From Annulohypoxylon bovei var. microspora (lineage: Eukaryota; Ascomycota; Sordariomycetes; Xylariales; Hypoxylaceae): DNA of 64,000 bases. The stretch lies in NCBI GenBank assembly GCA_022836615.1, contig MU405290.1:111801-175800 (forward strand). The letters are read 5' to 3'. Shown one piece after another: positions 35,986 through 47,332 of this stretch (positions within the stretch are counted from its first letter, which is position 1; each line of letters starts with the position of its first letter). Position numbers and translations under genes: made by a program. The notes beneath the pieces are model-generated. The model had not been told where the DNA came from and ran no database searches. It was given only the letters and a program-made list of their open reading frames with translations.

Positions 35986-36708
35986 TTACCGCTCCTTCTC
36001 TTTTCCCTTTCCTTTGCCTTTCCCCTTTTCGGTCACCTTCTCCTTTCCTTTTCCCTTCCCCTTTCTCACTTCCACCACCTCCACTTCCTCCTCCCCTTCA
36101 CCCGCCTCGGCCGCCGCCGCCTCCGCCTCCTGTATAAGCCGCTTCTTCTCCAGCTCATCTGCTTGGACAAGCAGTTCCTTGTCCATCTGATCCAAGGGGC
36201 CCGGCGGTTTAATCTTGCCAGACTCGACCAAATCCCGAATATTAAACCCATTCCCACGCGTCTCCTTGTCTTTCTTCTTAAGAGCCTCCCACCATCTCTG
36301 CTCTTTCCTCTCCCTCATGAAGTCAGGCGGAAACATGTCTTCCGGATCTAAATCCATTTCTTTTACTTCCTCCTTCTCTTTCTCCTTCACCTTCTCCTTC
36401 TCCTTGCCCTTTTCCTTCTCTTTCTCTCTTTCTCTCTTTCTCTCCTTCTCCCTTTCCTTCTCCCTTTCCTCCTCTCTTTCCTTTCTCCATTCCATTTCCC
36501 TCTCTCTTACCCACTCCCTGTCTATTTCTCTCTCCTTTTTCGTTTCCTCGTCTATTTCTTCCGGCTTGTCCTCCTTCCACGGGAGGAAGGGCAGCTCCGT
36601 CTTCTTGGACCTGACGGTCTTTTCCGCGAGGGGCTTATTGGCGTCCTCGCGGGCCTGGGTAGCCGCTGCTGCCTGTCGTTCATACCACCTGTCCCGTTTT
36701 TTCCCCAT
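35986..36708 (-). CDS. Highly charged Lys/Glu/Arg-rich protein of unknown function
   Basis: Single-exon frame of 240 residues starting MGKKRDRWYERQAAAA. Not recognised as a known family. Residues about 60-115 are almost entirely K, E and R in alternating patterns, which predicts a long solvent-exposed helix or coiled coil. A more ordinary segment follows (about 118-195: DPEDMFPPDFMRERKEQRWW, then GFNIRDLVESGKIKPPGPLDQMDKELL), and this looks like a real conserved core. The tail is a KGKGKEK-rich basic stretch. The charged part corresponds to a long pyrimidine tract on the plus strand. An RNA- or ribosome-associated role would fit the composition, but that is only a guess. The ordered core and the single long frame support a real gene. 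Confidence 0.6.
   Translation of the reverse strand: MGKKRDRWYERQAAAATQAREDANKPLAEKTVRSKKTELPFLPWKEDKPEEIDEETKKEREIDREWVREREMEWRKEREEEREKEREKERKREREKEKEKGKEKEKVKEKEKEEVKEMDLDPEDMFPPDFMRERKEQRWWEALKKKDKETRGNGFNIRDLVESGKIKPPGPLDQMDKELLVQADELEKKRLIQEAEAAAAEAGEGEEEVEVVEVRKGKGKGKEKVTEKGKGKGKGKEKER
36407..36488. repeat. 82-base uninterrupted polypyrimidine/polypurine tract
   Basis: The plus strand has only C and T between the G at 36406 and the A at 36489. It lies inside the coding region of the charged protein and could form a triplex (H-DNA). The composition follows from K/E/R codons (AAG, GAG, GAA, AGA). Confidence 0.85.
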
Positions 36709-37359
36709 CTCGTGCTATTCTTGTAGTCCACTCTGCTAGGAGGAGGTGAGAGTAAATATTGTAAATTAGTAGGGAGGTGCGTTTGAAAAGTGATAGGTTT
36801 TGGAGGGGATATGGGGCGTGCTGATATGAAGGGAAAGCAGTCTCCGGACGAATGCTTGGTTATGTTTTATACCCGGCAAATGCTGTACGCTGTTACTATT
36901 GAGTGAATATATATATCTGCTGTGATGACTGTGCGATATGCTGGCGTGGCCCTTCCAATATTATGGCTGTTGTAATCAAGGTAATGTCAACCGAAAGTGT
37001 GTCCAGGTAACCTAGAGGAGTCATTCTACGTCCACGTAGGACAATGATAAGTAGATATTCTTGAGTCCGTCCCTACGCGAAAATGAGCGGCGGGATAAAC
37101 AAGGTGTATCGCTAGCCATCCTACGAGACAAAGCACCGCCCAGTACACAACGTCGCTCTCTGCAATGTTCCACCATGACAAAACCGTACATCTAAAGGGC
37201 GGACATGATATCTATTTAGACAGATTGCCTTTCGAATTAGGATCGCACCAAACTAATCTATAACGCCTTGCTAAGCTCAAATCGTTTCAATTTTTTTTCA
37301 ATCGTAAAAGCAGTAGAACTATTTCGTAATCTCGTCTTCGTCTTCGTCGCGCAACGCAC
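36709..37359. other. Intergenic between the charged-protein gene and the exchanger gene
   Basis: About 650 bases without a coding-like frame. This holds the promoter of the charged protein and the 3' region of the exchanger; both genes are on the minus strand. Confidence 0.6.
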
Positions 37360-40340
37360 TTAGGCTATGTCCTGCCACGCTCCCGTTATCTCGATGGCCA
37401 AATTTACAACCGTGCTAACAGACCAAAGCCCTATTAAACTCCAGCCAATCTTTCTGTTCAAGATCCACTTGTTCATTGGTACAACTGCAAGCAGCGCAAG
37501 GAGTGTGAAAAGTAAAGTTATGGCAGAAATCATCAATGTCCCGCTGACTTGTATGTGGTATGGCAGATAGATAATCGGCTCTTCGGGGTGCTTTATTTTC
37601 CTGTTCTTTGCTGCGTTTATTGTTTGGTATGCGCCCCCGAGGCCAATGCCGAGTAGTATGTTCAACAAGGGGCCACCGAAACAGGCAGATCTACACCGGG
37701 TTAGCTAAGTTGTATCAACACAATGTCTATTCTGGGAATTATGACGTACAAAGCCATCACTGGGTAACCTAGTCGAGCGACAGTTACATCCGCAACTAGG
37801 TCTCCCACTGAATTGCCAACTGCAAAAATAGTAAGGCCCAGTATTGCTTCTGATATGTCCAGTATGACCCCAAGTGCTTTGAGCACCCCAACTACTTCAC
37901 CAGCAATAGTCGAGATCCACGCGATCGCTATGCAGAATCCTAGAAAGCAGAATAAGAAATGGTACTTAGGCCGATGATCGGGAGACGTCGTCAAGAGTAT
38001 GAAGCCAAATATCACTAGGGAGCAAGCAAGTGAAATCAACAACGCTTTCAATAGAACAGCGATAGGTTGATCAAGATCCTCTGCCACGTTTACCCAAACG
38101 ATAAGCACGCAAAATATCGGACCAGTGAAAACTTGGAGTATCAATAACCAGCGGTTCCATCCGTGTTCTTCGTCGCTCAGCGTTGAGCTGTCTGGTCCAG
38201 GTTCTGAAGCAGGTTTTGATATTTGTACATCTGAAGGGATAAAGATCGGTATTGCTTGAGGTTGATCTGGCCCTTGCGCATCGTTGATTTGTGCATCGTT
38301 GGGCGCATTCAAAGAAATGAAACTAGCATGGCTAGGCGAACGACTGCGACTAGATGCTCTGGATCTTGTGCGCCGTCTGTACCGCTGCCATTCCGTTTCG
38401 GGTTGAATAGAGAATCCTGGCTCGAAGGACACTGGTGCTACCGTATTCTCTACTTGGTTTGAGGCTAGTTGTTCTACAATACTCCCTTCCGTGTCATCAT
38501 CTGGTGTCTCAGTCTCCACCACAGGCAACGTAATGACCAGCAGAAATATGCTGGGCACGGATATTACGCTAACAAATTTATCCCAGATGTTTTTACTCTT
38601 CCAGCCTTGTAGAGTAGGAAATAGAGTATAAAATATGGTTTGTGGTGGAGGTAATAACTGGTAAGGCCACCATCTGATAGGTTTCGAATTTCTGTGTTCA
38701 ACTAGATCGCGGAGAGACGCGTTTCGCTCTTCAATAGAGGGCGGTAGCATTAGGTGAGGAAGTTGTTGAGAATTGTCCATGACAAAGGGTGATTCTGTGA
38801 ATGCAGGGAATGGCGATAATGATGGCGAAGACCTTTCAGTCTCACGAGGGGGACTAGGAATGCGGAGACGATGCAATTGTGGTGAGGACTTCCGGGATAA
38901 ATCCTCTGAAGTTGAACTCTCCGCATGATGTCCGCCCAAAAGATCGTTGGGCGGAGGAGCCAACTTCCCCCCTATAGTGTGCGGGCTAGGAGCTCTACCT
39001 CTATCCTCTGACGACTCTTGAGGGGCAAGATCAACATCAACAGTTATTGGGACGGCTCCGGACGACCGCGAGCGATTTCTAACCACGACAGAAGCATCCT
39101 TAACGTCCTGGATCGTTTGTACGCTTTTGTTCCCCCGAATGATAGCGTGTCCTGCTTGTAGAAGATCGACAGAAGTGCTACGACCATGGTGTATTGGTCG
39201 CATTCGGAGGTTCCCTTCTTCTTGTAGTGATGATAGCACTGACCTGAATTCGAGTGCGCCAACTAGACTAGGCCGAATTGGGGTGATGGTCGTCGTGTTA
39301 CTTCTCCTTCCGCGCGGGCGATTCACTCGCATGCTACTCGCTACCTCCGCAGCGACATGCTGACTACGACCATCATCATCGTCATCAGGGGAGCCGACCT
39401 CAATCCTAGGCCCTCGCTCTAGAGCACTAATATCAGAACCGCTCCTCCATGAGGTACGACGTTCCGCCGGCGGGATGTCGTCGTCATCCGGGTCGTCTCT
39501 ATAGGGCTCCAACTCGTCATTCCCATGATCGTTCGCGGATGCATAGAAGTGACCACGAGATTGGGCCTCCTTAGCTCGCCGTGCTTTTCTCCTCTTGACA
39601 ACGGTATGCCAGCTAACGACTACAATGACGTAGAATATATAGAAAGCGATCATGGCGGAACATTCCCACAGATGTAAGTATCCGTCAGCCAAGAAGCCCA
39701 TGGCGAAGCTAACAGCTGCTATAAAAAAGCATATGTCTCGCACAAAGGTCTTCCTGGATACTCTAAATTCGCGTACCAGGGCCATAGAGCCAGCAACGAC
39801 GGATGTGATGAAACCCGCGGCACCAATCAGCTCGCCGACGGCCATGCTCCCACTATTGGAGCTCATGGCGGCAAATGTACTGAATACATCGGGCGAGCCA
39901 TTTCCGAAGGCCAAGAAAGTGACTCCAGCAAGACTCTCACTCAAACCAAGGATAGTTGCAATGGTACTGAGGTTGACGCTGAAAAAGTCACTAGCAGCTA
40001 TTCCGATAGTGGTGAATAGCAGGCCTAGCCAGAGGACCAGCACAATGAAGGCAACTGGTTGTGCGCGCTTGAGGTCGCAATAGTAGAATGTTAAGTATTC
40101 TATAATGCCTGCTTCGTCATCTTTACAATTGCGCCTCACAAAGGCACACTTGTCTTGAGAGTCGTGAACTGAGCGACAGTCTTCACCAGATCGTGGAAAT
40201 AGAGATGGTGATTCTGCTGATGAGACTGCTGGACCACGAACGAATATACTATATGTGGCGAGGAGGGTAATAATGAATATCGTCGTATAAAATGGCCGAG
40301 AGCTCAACCCTCCCTTCCTCCAAGATAAGGTAGTAGGCAT
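37360..40340 (-). CDS. Sodium/calcium exchanger family membrane transporter
   Basis: Cation antiporter of the Ca2+:cation superfamily (NCKX/NCLX-like fungal branch, related to yeast Ecm27), probably in the vacuole, ER or another endomembrane. Two exons, 40340-37750 and 37690-37360, encode 973 residues. The 59-nt intron (GTACGT donor, GTGTAG acceptor) joins GYPVMAL to SACFGGPLLN, inside the second alpha repeat. An N-terminal hydrophobic signal or anchor (about residues 15-33) precedes a Cys-containing luminal segment. The first Na_Ca_ex half (about 90-255) includes alpha-1 FLAFGNGSPDVFSTF and GELIGAAGF. A large cytosolic loop of about 460 residues follows, with acidic and Ser/Arg-rich stretches. 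The second half (about 715-973) includes alpha-2 TIFAVGNSVGDLVADVTVARLG. The gene is divergent from the condensin gene. Confidence 0.9.
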
Positions 40341-41402
40341 TGTGGCTTGGCCGGGGTTGGTTGCGTTTAAAACACCATAACTAGGAGGGAATAGGGGATT
40401 GGATTATTATTTAAATAAATTTGATGAAATTGACAATTGATAAGATGAATTGGATTCTAGAAACGAGCGAAAAGATGGTAATTAATGAATCCTCTCCGGA
40501 TGGATGGTAATGATAGAATGATAGTTGAGTTAGGTATTAGGGTATTTCTTGGGTATTTCTTAGGAGGTGGTATTGATGATGTGGTGAGCTCAAGTTTGGT
40601 TCAAAGGCCAATCAATTGCCTAGAAGGTACCCTGTCGATACCACTCAAGTACATCTCCCTACGTCCCATTGACGTGGACGACAGAAGGTACCCCGGACAT
40701 TACATGTGTATGTCTTGTAACTTAAGCTAGTGCGTCAGATCCTTCCCAGACCGCTGGATTTCAAGGCATTGACATTGACAAGTAAGTGCAGATGGGCTGC
40801 CTCAAACAGATTTTGTGACGTTGACATCAAGATTTTTCCAAAGCTGTACGCGCCGTGACTTGGCAAATGTTAAAATAAAATACTTAGTAGATTCTTGGAA
40901 ACTTTAAGAGGGTGTTTGAAGAAATGTTTAAAAAAAAAAAAGTGATCCGGTTGATCTTGCTCTTAATGCCCATGGATAGGTACCCAGGTAGGTAGATACC
41001 AGTATGTACTCGGAGAGGAAGTTCCGACCAGGTACCGCACGTGTATTTCGCCAAGAAAGGCTAGGTAAGCGTTAATTATCTAGCTTCCAATTGGAGCTGC
41101 TGGAGTCACGCCACATGCGGGTTGGAACTCCTTCGCCACTACTTCGTGGATGTGGCGCAGCACTGGAGATTTGGGAGACTTGCAGAAACTCAGCTTCTAT
41201 CTCCCCGCCAAAACCCCAATTTTGAACTAAAGGGGTTTAGTGTTATTTGTCATTGTTTACTTGCGCAAAGTTGAAGTTCATCCCGCACACACACAAACCA
41301 CACAAACTCCGAGTCGGCAACGCGACATACACAAATTTGCGACCTGCATCTCGGCCCAATCCACAAACAACCCAACTACATGCGCATCCAGAACAATCAA
41401 AG
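40341..41402. other. Divergent promoter region between the exchanger and condensin genes
   Basis: About 1.06 kb. It includes an A11 run near 40930, the motif CAGGTAGGTAGATACC at about 40986, and a CA-rich leader just before the condensin start. No other gene is seen. Confidence 0.6.
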
Positions 41403-44113
41403 ATGCCTCGAGTAGCCCAGGTTCCTCGCGCCAGCGTCAGCAGTCGAACAACAACTGGTTCTTCCGGATCTCCTTTCAAATCTCCCTTAAAGTAAGTTAC
41501 TTATTTACACTGGTCGTCTTGGTTGTTACGGCATCCCCTAGCAACCAAAAAGGCTCACTACCGAAAATAGGATCCCTCTGAACGACGACGCACGAGAGAG
41601 AAAAGGGCGACTTCATTCAAGGCGAGCCCTTCACGAAAGACAGATTAACGACCTGCAGGCGGCTGCGGCGACGCCTGCGAAGAAGAGGCTGGCGGATATT
41701 GATAATGGGTCTCCCCGCTCGAATCCGCGCACGCCGCGGCGCGTTGGGGATGACGACGATGACGTCTATGTATCCGGCACCAACACCGGCGTGACGCCTA
41801 TGAAGCGCATGCCTATCTTGGCCAATTTCGAAGAATGGATGAAGATGGCTACCGACAATAAGATCAATGCCACGAACTCATGGAATTTCGCCCTCATTGA
41901 CTACTTCCATGATATGTCATTACTGAAAGACGGAGATGGTGTCAATTTCCAGAGAGCCAGTTGTACACTGGACGGTTGTGTCAAGATTTATACTAGCAGA
42001 GTTGATAGTGTAGCCACAGAGACGGGCAAGCTCCTTAGCGGTCTTGCGGACAGTAATTCCAAAAAGAAGGACAGAGGCGACGCAGATGGCGAGGAAAGCG
42101 AAGAAGAAGTCGACGAGGATGGGAACGTAATTAAGAAGAAAACAAAGAAGAGAGTGGGTTTATTCAATTTGGATTTATTACAAGAAAATACTAATTATTC
42201 TTCTTATAGCAACGATCTTCGGAAACAACCCTCGTACCATCTTTTGCTTCCCTACAGCTCAAGAAGTTCGAACTTGAATTCGGAGTGGATCCGTTATTCA
42301 AGAAAGCTTCAGCAGATTTCGATGAAGGCGGCGCCAAAGGTCTTCTACTAAACCACCTTATGATCGATGGTCAAGGTCGCATTGTATTCGATAGTAGTGA
42401 TGACGCCAATGACGCTTCCGCGAAAGGTAGCAAGCCCCGACGGAGAGAAGATGCCGCCGCAGACGAAGATGACGAAGAAGCAGACGATCAATCAGAGGCA
42501 ACTATCACAGAGGAGCAACATACGCAGGAAGATGATGACATAGAAATCGACATCGGTGCTCTTGGCTCTAGATTCTTCCCGGACCTTAGCAGGTTAGACG
42601 AACAAGATATCTGCCCGTCACTAAAGACCTTCGAACTCGGCAATCCGTCAGGCTCTATGGAATTACCATTCCTACGTGCTTCAGAGGATGACAACGATGA
42701 CGAGGACCTCAGTAAAAACAGTGTTGGTGACAAGTCTGGCATGTTCATCGATGAGGATAACCCAGCTGGCTTTGATGATATGACCGCTATGGGAGGTTTC
42801 GATATTGCCGAGGTCGCGTTCGGCGAGGGCGGTGAGGCATGGGCACGGGAAGCTGCGCTAGAACCTCAGATGCGACCTTATAATGTTGGCGCTGATGATG
42901 GCATGCCTGGGGTAGACGGTGCTGACGGCGTTGAGGACGATAACGGGGACTACATCATCTCTATGAATCGCGCTAAAAATGGAGATAAGATGCACGAAGA
43001 TATCCTGGGCTACTTCGACCAAGCTCTTCAGAAGAATTGGGCCGGCCCGGAACACTGGAGAATACGAAAAATCAAGGATGCCAATAAGCCAGAAACGGCT
43101 ACTCGCCAGCGAAAGGAAAAGGAGCCTTTTGAGATAGACTTCAAGTCTTCACTGGACCAAAAGCTAGGCGAGGCTATATTCACCCAAGCAGCAAGCAACT
43201 CCGCCATATCCATGCCCAAGAAAGACTGGAAGTCCAAGACCCGAAACCTACTCCCCGACGACAAGCACTTCAACTCGACACAGCTACTCAGCCTTTTCTT
43301 GAAGCCTAAGGCCCGCATGAGCCGTCGCAACCGCTTCGGCAACAAGGGCGGCTTATTCGGGAGCGGCGGCGGCCAGGACAACAACAACAACGTGGCGGCG
43401 GGTGAGATGGACGAGGCCTTCTGGGCGCAGAGGGAGCCGCAGCAGAACGCGGAGCAGGATACGGTCCTGCCCACGGGCGACTACGACGCGAATTTCTTCG
43501 ATGACGAGATGCCGCTGCCCGGCGGTGGTATGCTAGATGACGATGACGATGAGTTCGCCGACGCAAGAGATCACTTTTCGCCTGGCGCCGACGTCCCCGT
43601 CACCCAGGACATCGGCATCACGGGCATGCTGGACAACGGCATGACGACCGGCGGATTCGGAACACAGTTGGTCACGTCGACGCGAAGACTACGGCCTGAG
43701 TATGTGCAATACGCGCGCGTGGCGAAGAAGGTGGACGTCCGCCGGCTGAAGGAGGAGCTGTGGAAGGGAATAGGATTCCCCGAGACTCCGGTTGTAAGTC
43801 ACATTCCCTCTCTATTTCTATGTCTACTAAGGTCTGATCTAACACACCACAGGATCCCAACCGTTCGAGACTCCCCACACCCCCGACGGACTCGGACAAG
43901 CCTAAGGAGGAGCCGACGCTCAAATTCACGGACGTCATGAACGACCTGCAGGCGGTGTACCCCAAGGCGGTCATGGACGACATCTCGACGAGTTTCTGCT
44001 TCATCTGCCTGCTGCACCTGGCCAACGAGAAGGGCCTCGCCATCGACAACACCCCCGAGCTGCTGGAGCTGGAGATCCGGAAGGATTGGTCGGCCGAGGT
44101 TACCGAGGAGTGA
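41403..44113 (+). CDS. BRN1: Condensin complex subunit 2 (kleisin Brn1/CAP-H, Barren)
   Basis: Kleisin subunit that bridges the Smc2-Smc4 heads of condensin for mitotic chromosome compaction. Four exons: 41403-41491, 41571-42153, 42210-43793 and 43853-44113, 838 residues. Junctions give SPLK-IPLNDD, KKTKKR-QRSSETTLVPSF and GFPETPV-DPNRSR. Intron 2 has an unusual GTGGGT donor but a canonical TACTAAT branch and TATAG acceptor. Intron 3 is GTAAGT/CACAG. Barren-family blocks include FEEWMKMATDNKINATNSWNF, KKFELEFGVDPLFKKASADF with GGAKGLLLNHL, and the C-terminal winged-helix region (RPEYVQYARVAKKVDVRRLK, then DISTSFCFICLLHLANEKGL). Acidic linkers at about 180-210 and 250-280 are typical. The short first exon is in frame with the conserved body and its ATG is the only plausible start. 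Confidence 0.93.
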
Positions 44114-45343
44114 TCCCCGTATATTATACGTGGATAGGGGCTCGCTCGTCTATTTCTTCATTCATTTGTTCAATCGTTACTTAGGTAATGAAAGTGGTTT
44201 GAAGGATTGGGGGCGGCAGGAGCAGGGAAGAGGAATGTTCACGTGATATGACGATTAGGGCGGGAAGGCAAGCAAGCAACGTTTTGTGTGATGGTTATGC
44301 TTATGATGGCGGCTCCGTGGTCGGCGTACCACTTGCTTTACTGCTAGGTTACGGGATGAATGAGCAGTATGCGTATGGATCGTTAGGTGCAATACTTATT
44401 ACGTGCCTATCTATTCCCTTTTCCATTTACGATTTTGTGTTTGTGCTGCGCCGTAGTTTTCGTGAGCCGAGTTGTACTTATTATAGAAAGGTGAAGATCA
44501 GTGCGGGCGAATTCAGGGGTCCGCCACGCCAGGAACACGCCAAGATCGATGAGGCGTAAATCTTGCATTGGTTTAGACAGCTGTGGCAAATTATGATATA
44601 TTTGATCTAGCTTCCTCATCGCCTTTCTCTATGCGTAATCCTCGTGGCGCTTACGATAATCCCATTCAGCCAACATCGCCAAGTAGGTAGATCGGTATAA
44701 TTAAAGCACCGTGCAGCCCATGACACGTACATAAGACGTGCCTAAAAAGCCTCGAAGATCATGATTTCACCGAAGGCTGGAACGTTCGCGCCCTTATGTC
44801 CGTAAATACATGAAGTAAGCCCCAGACACCTCTCAACGCCGGGAATTTTGGGTTCTTTCTTGTAAAAGCAACACCTAACAGCGATTCCTAGAAAACCCCT
44901 GTATATAAAAAGACCTGTAGTGATAGTAAATAGTAGTAGTAATCACATCTTATCGTGCAGCAACAACGGCAATGTCAAAATGTGGGAACCCTCCTTTTCG
45001 TAAACCAGTCGCTTTAGATCTCACAGAAGTAGAGAAAATGGGTATTTTAGATAAAATAGATTCGTAGTCTTTGCAGCAGTGCTGTATCGCGCTCTCTCTC
45101 TCAGGGATAAAAATAAGACGCAAGCCTGTAGAGTCCGGATGATAACTGCCAAAATGATCGCATTTAAGAGTCATGTCGTGTTGCAATTTCCAAACGCTCG
45201 TTCCCCCCCTAGTAGATACCTGTCATAAATGTAGAGATCTCGTTAAATTCCATGCTCCGCGTACCCTCAATATGCAAACGTGATTAGTGTAGAATCCCAC
45301 GAGAAAAAAGTAAGGGGGTTCAGAGCAATGAGTTGTACCCGCT
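44114..45343. other. Convergent spacer between condensin and HMG-box genes
   Basis: About 1.2 kb. A 103-codon frame at 44248-44559 (+) has some hydrophobic stretches but no recognised domain and no supporting splice or start context, so it is not called. The rest is AT-rich, with a GTAGTA run near 44930. Confidence 0.5.
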
Positions 45344-47332
45344 TTACCGCCGATCAACGATTTGCCGATCGACGATTTCTCGCGCTCTAAGAAGAGCACT
45401 AATCCCATCAAGGCCATTATCATTCGGACTGCCGAGCTTCGAAGTATGAGAAAATTTTGATTCTGCTGTTACGCCGAAAATAGTCTCATTCTGAAGACTC
45501 GGAATTGAATATTTCGGAACATTTTGTCCCGGGTGATATCCTGTTACAAGTTTTAGTTGTGTAAAGTCAAATGTTCCAGGGGTAGGCATACCATTGCCGC
45601 TTAGTTGGTCACCAGGGGGACGGCTAGACTGTGACTGAGGTATCGGGAGCTGCGATTGTGGGGCTGAAGGTGCCGGACATGGAGCATACGACGTCTCCGG
45701 CTTTGTCAAGAGAGCATGTATTGGTAATGATGCATCGCTTGGTGTCCTCGGGACGGCGTAGGAACTAAGCGAGCTTATACTTCCTGTCGAAGACTGCTCG
45801 GTTTTCAAAGACGGTGGCCGTGACATAGATGCCGATCCAGAAGATCTCGATCCACGGCTAGACCCGCTGCTTGGACCATGAGTTGGCGCGGAATTAGGCA
45901 ATCCATTCTCTGGCGAATGTACTAATGTTCCTTGAACACCTCTTGGATCAAACCAAGAAACGCCTGCACCAGGAGACTCTCCATAGGTCCGTTGGCTATC
46001 AGCCCAACCATGTCGACGACTCGAATGGTGGGAGAGATCACGCGAAGTCGGACTCGACAGTCCTCGCGGTCGTCCGCTACTCGGCTCATCATATGATAGA
46101 GTTCTAGGTGAGTGCAGTAGTTCATCTCCGTGGTGTATTCCATTCAATCCTGGTGAGAAATTGCTTTCAATAGTTGACGCTGATGAGCCCATCCTTTGCT
46201 GGCGCGAAGGAGGAGGCTCACTACCAGGTTGACTATCAGAACCGCTGACTGTACCGCTGGTTGTGCCACTGGCTCCTGTTGAACCACTAGTACTACTACC
46301 ACGAGTACTATCAGCTTCTGTCTTCAGGCGTTTAGAGACATCTTTGTCTATCACTTCTGTCAGAATTTGATACTTAATAATCCGCGAGAGTATGGATCTG
46401 TTACCTTGTAATTGGCTTGCTTGTCTTTTACGAAACTCATGTAAGTAATCGCAATACTTTCTATACTCGGTTGTCTTTTTATAATCTGCTAGCTCACGAT
46501 TATATTTCTCTTTTGCCTCGTGTGCTTGTCTTTCAAACGGCTCTTTTTCATCCCGTGCCAAATTTTGCCAATTCTCGCCAACCAATTTGGCGATCTCAGT
46601 GAACGTCAAGTTTTGACCCTTTAAGTCCTCTCGCATTTCTAAGTCTGTTAGAAGGTGGCCCTTGCGCTAAATAGCAACAAGGCAATGATCCACAATGTTT
46701 GTGGCTGTTGCTATGAGGGAAACGACTTACTATTTGAGAATAGCACATACGCCGAGGGCGGACGCTCCGGAGCATTATCGTCTGCCTATTGAGATGTCAG
46801 TTGTTGTCCATCACATACTACCGTACGAGACGGCATCAAAGCCACCCAATCCTCGAAACAATACAACATTTTAAGTGATAAGAAGCGCGAACCTTTGGAT
46901 GTCGTCTGTATTTTCGTTTCGCGGCGGTCGTCCCATCTGGTTTATCGGATTTGGAGGGTTCGATGCGGTTCGAGTCGAGCTTGGTATCTTCGATGCTGGT
47001 GCGGGTAGGAGATACCAAGGATGCCTCGGGCGCGACACCTCTATAATTCGCTATTCGACGCTGGAGTTTCTTTAAGGTTGTTAGTACCCCATCTCTTCTG
47101 GCCGTCATTCGAGGGGCCTCCTTACTCTTCGATGGCCGAGTTTAACGCCAAGTGCATCCCTGGAATGCCGCCACGTCAGCCATTGACTCTGAGTTATGAC
47201 AGAGAACAAAACTCACAGGTCAGATTCGGTGATATCCAGAATCGTGTCCCATGAATCGAAGCCTTGGTCGATAAAGGCGTCGAGGTATTGAGAGATGCCT
47301 AGCTCGCCGAAGATGACCTCGAGGGAATTCAT
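45344..47332 (-). CDS. SAM-domain plus HMG-box nuclear protein
   Basis: Putative chromatin or transcription factor. Five exons on the minus strand: 47332-47217, 47159-47126, 47069-46893, 46785-46731 and 46638-45344, 558 residues. The N-terminus (about 1-60) has a SAM-like helical pattern: LGISQYLDAFIDQGFDSWDT, then the block DLDALGVKLGHRRKLQRRIA rebuilt across two introns. The HMG box (about 113-185) is also split: HPK, ADDNAPERPPSAYVLFSN, KMREDLKGQNLTFTEIAKLV. The rest is Ser/Pro/Gly-rich and disordered. Intron 2 has a perfect TACTAAC branch; intron 3 has a non-consensus GTTCGC donor, chosen because it alone joins RRHPK to ADDNAPERP. All phases agree (1677 nt). The start at 47332 is preceded by an in-frame stop with no earlier ATG, unless another upstream exon exists. 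Confidence 0.82.

Noticed and set aside
44248..44559. 103-codon plus-strand frame with hydrophobic stretches
   Set aside because: It lies in the 3' spacer after condensin, lacks a recognisable family, and its composition matches non-coding neighbours.
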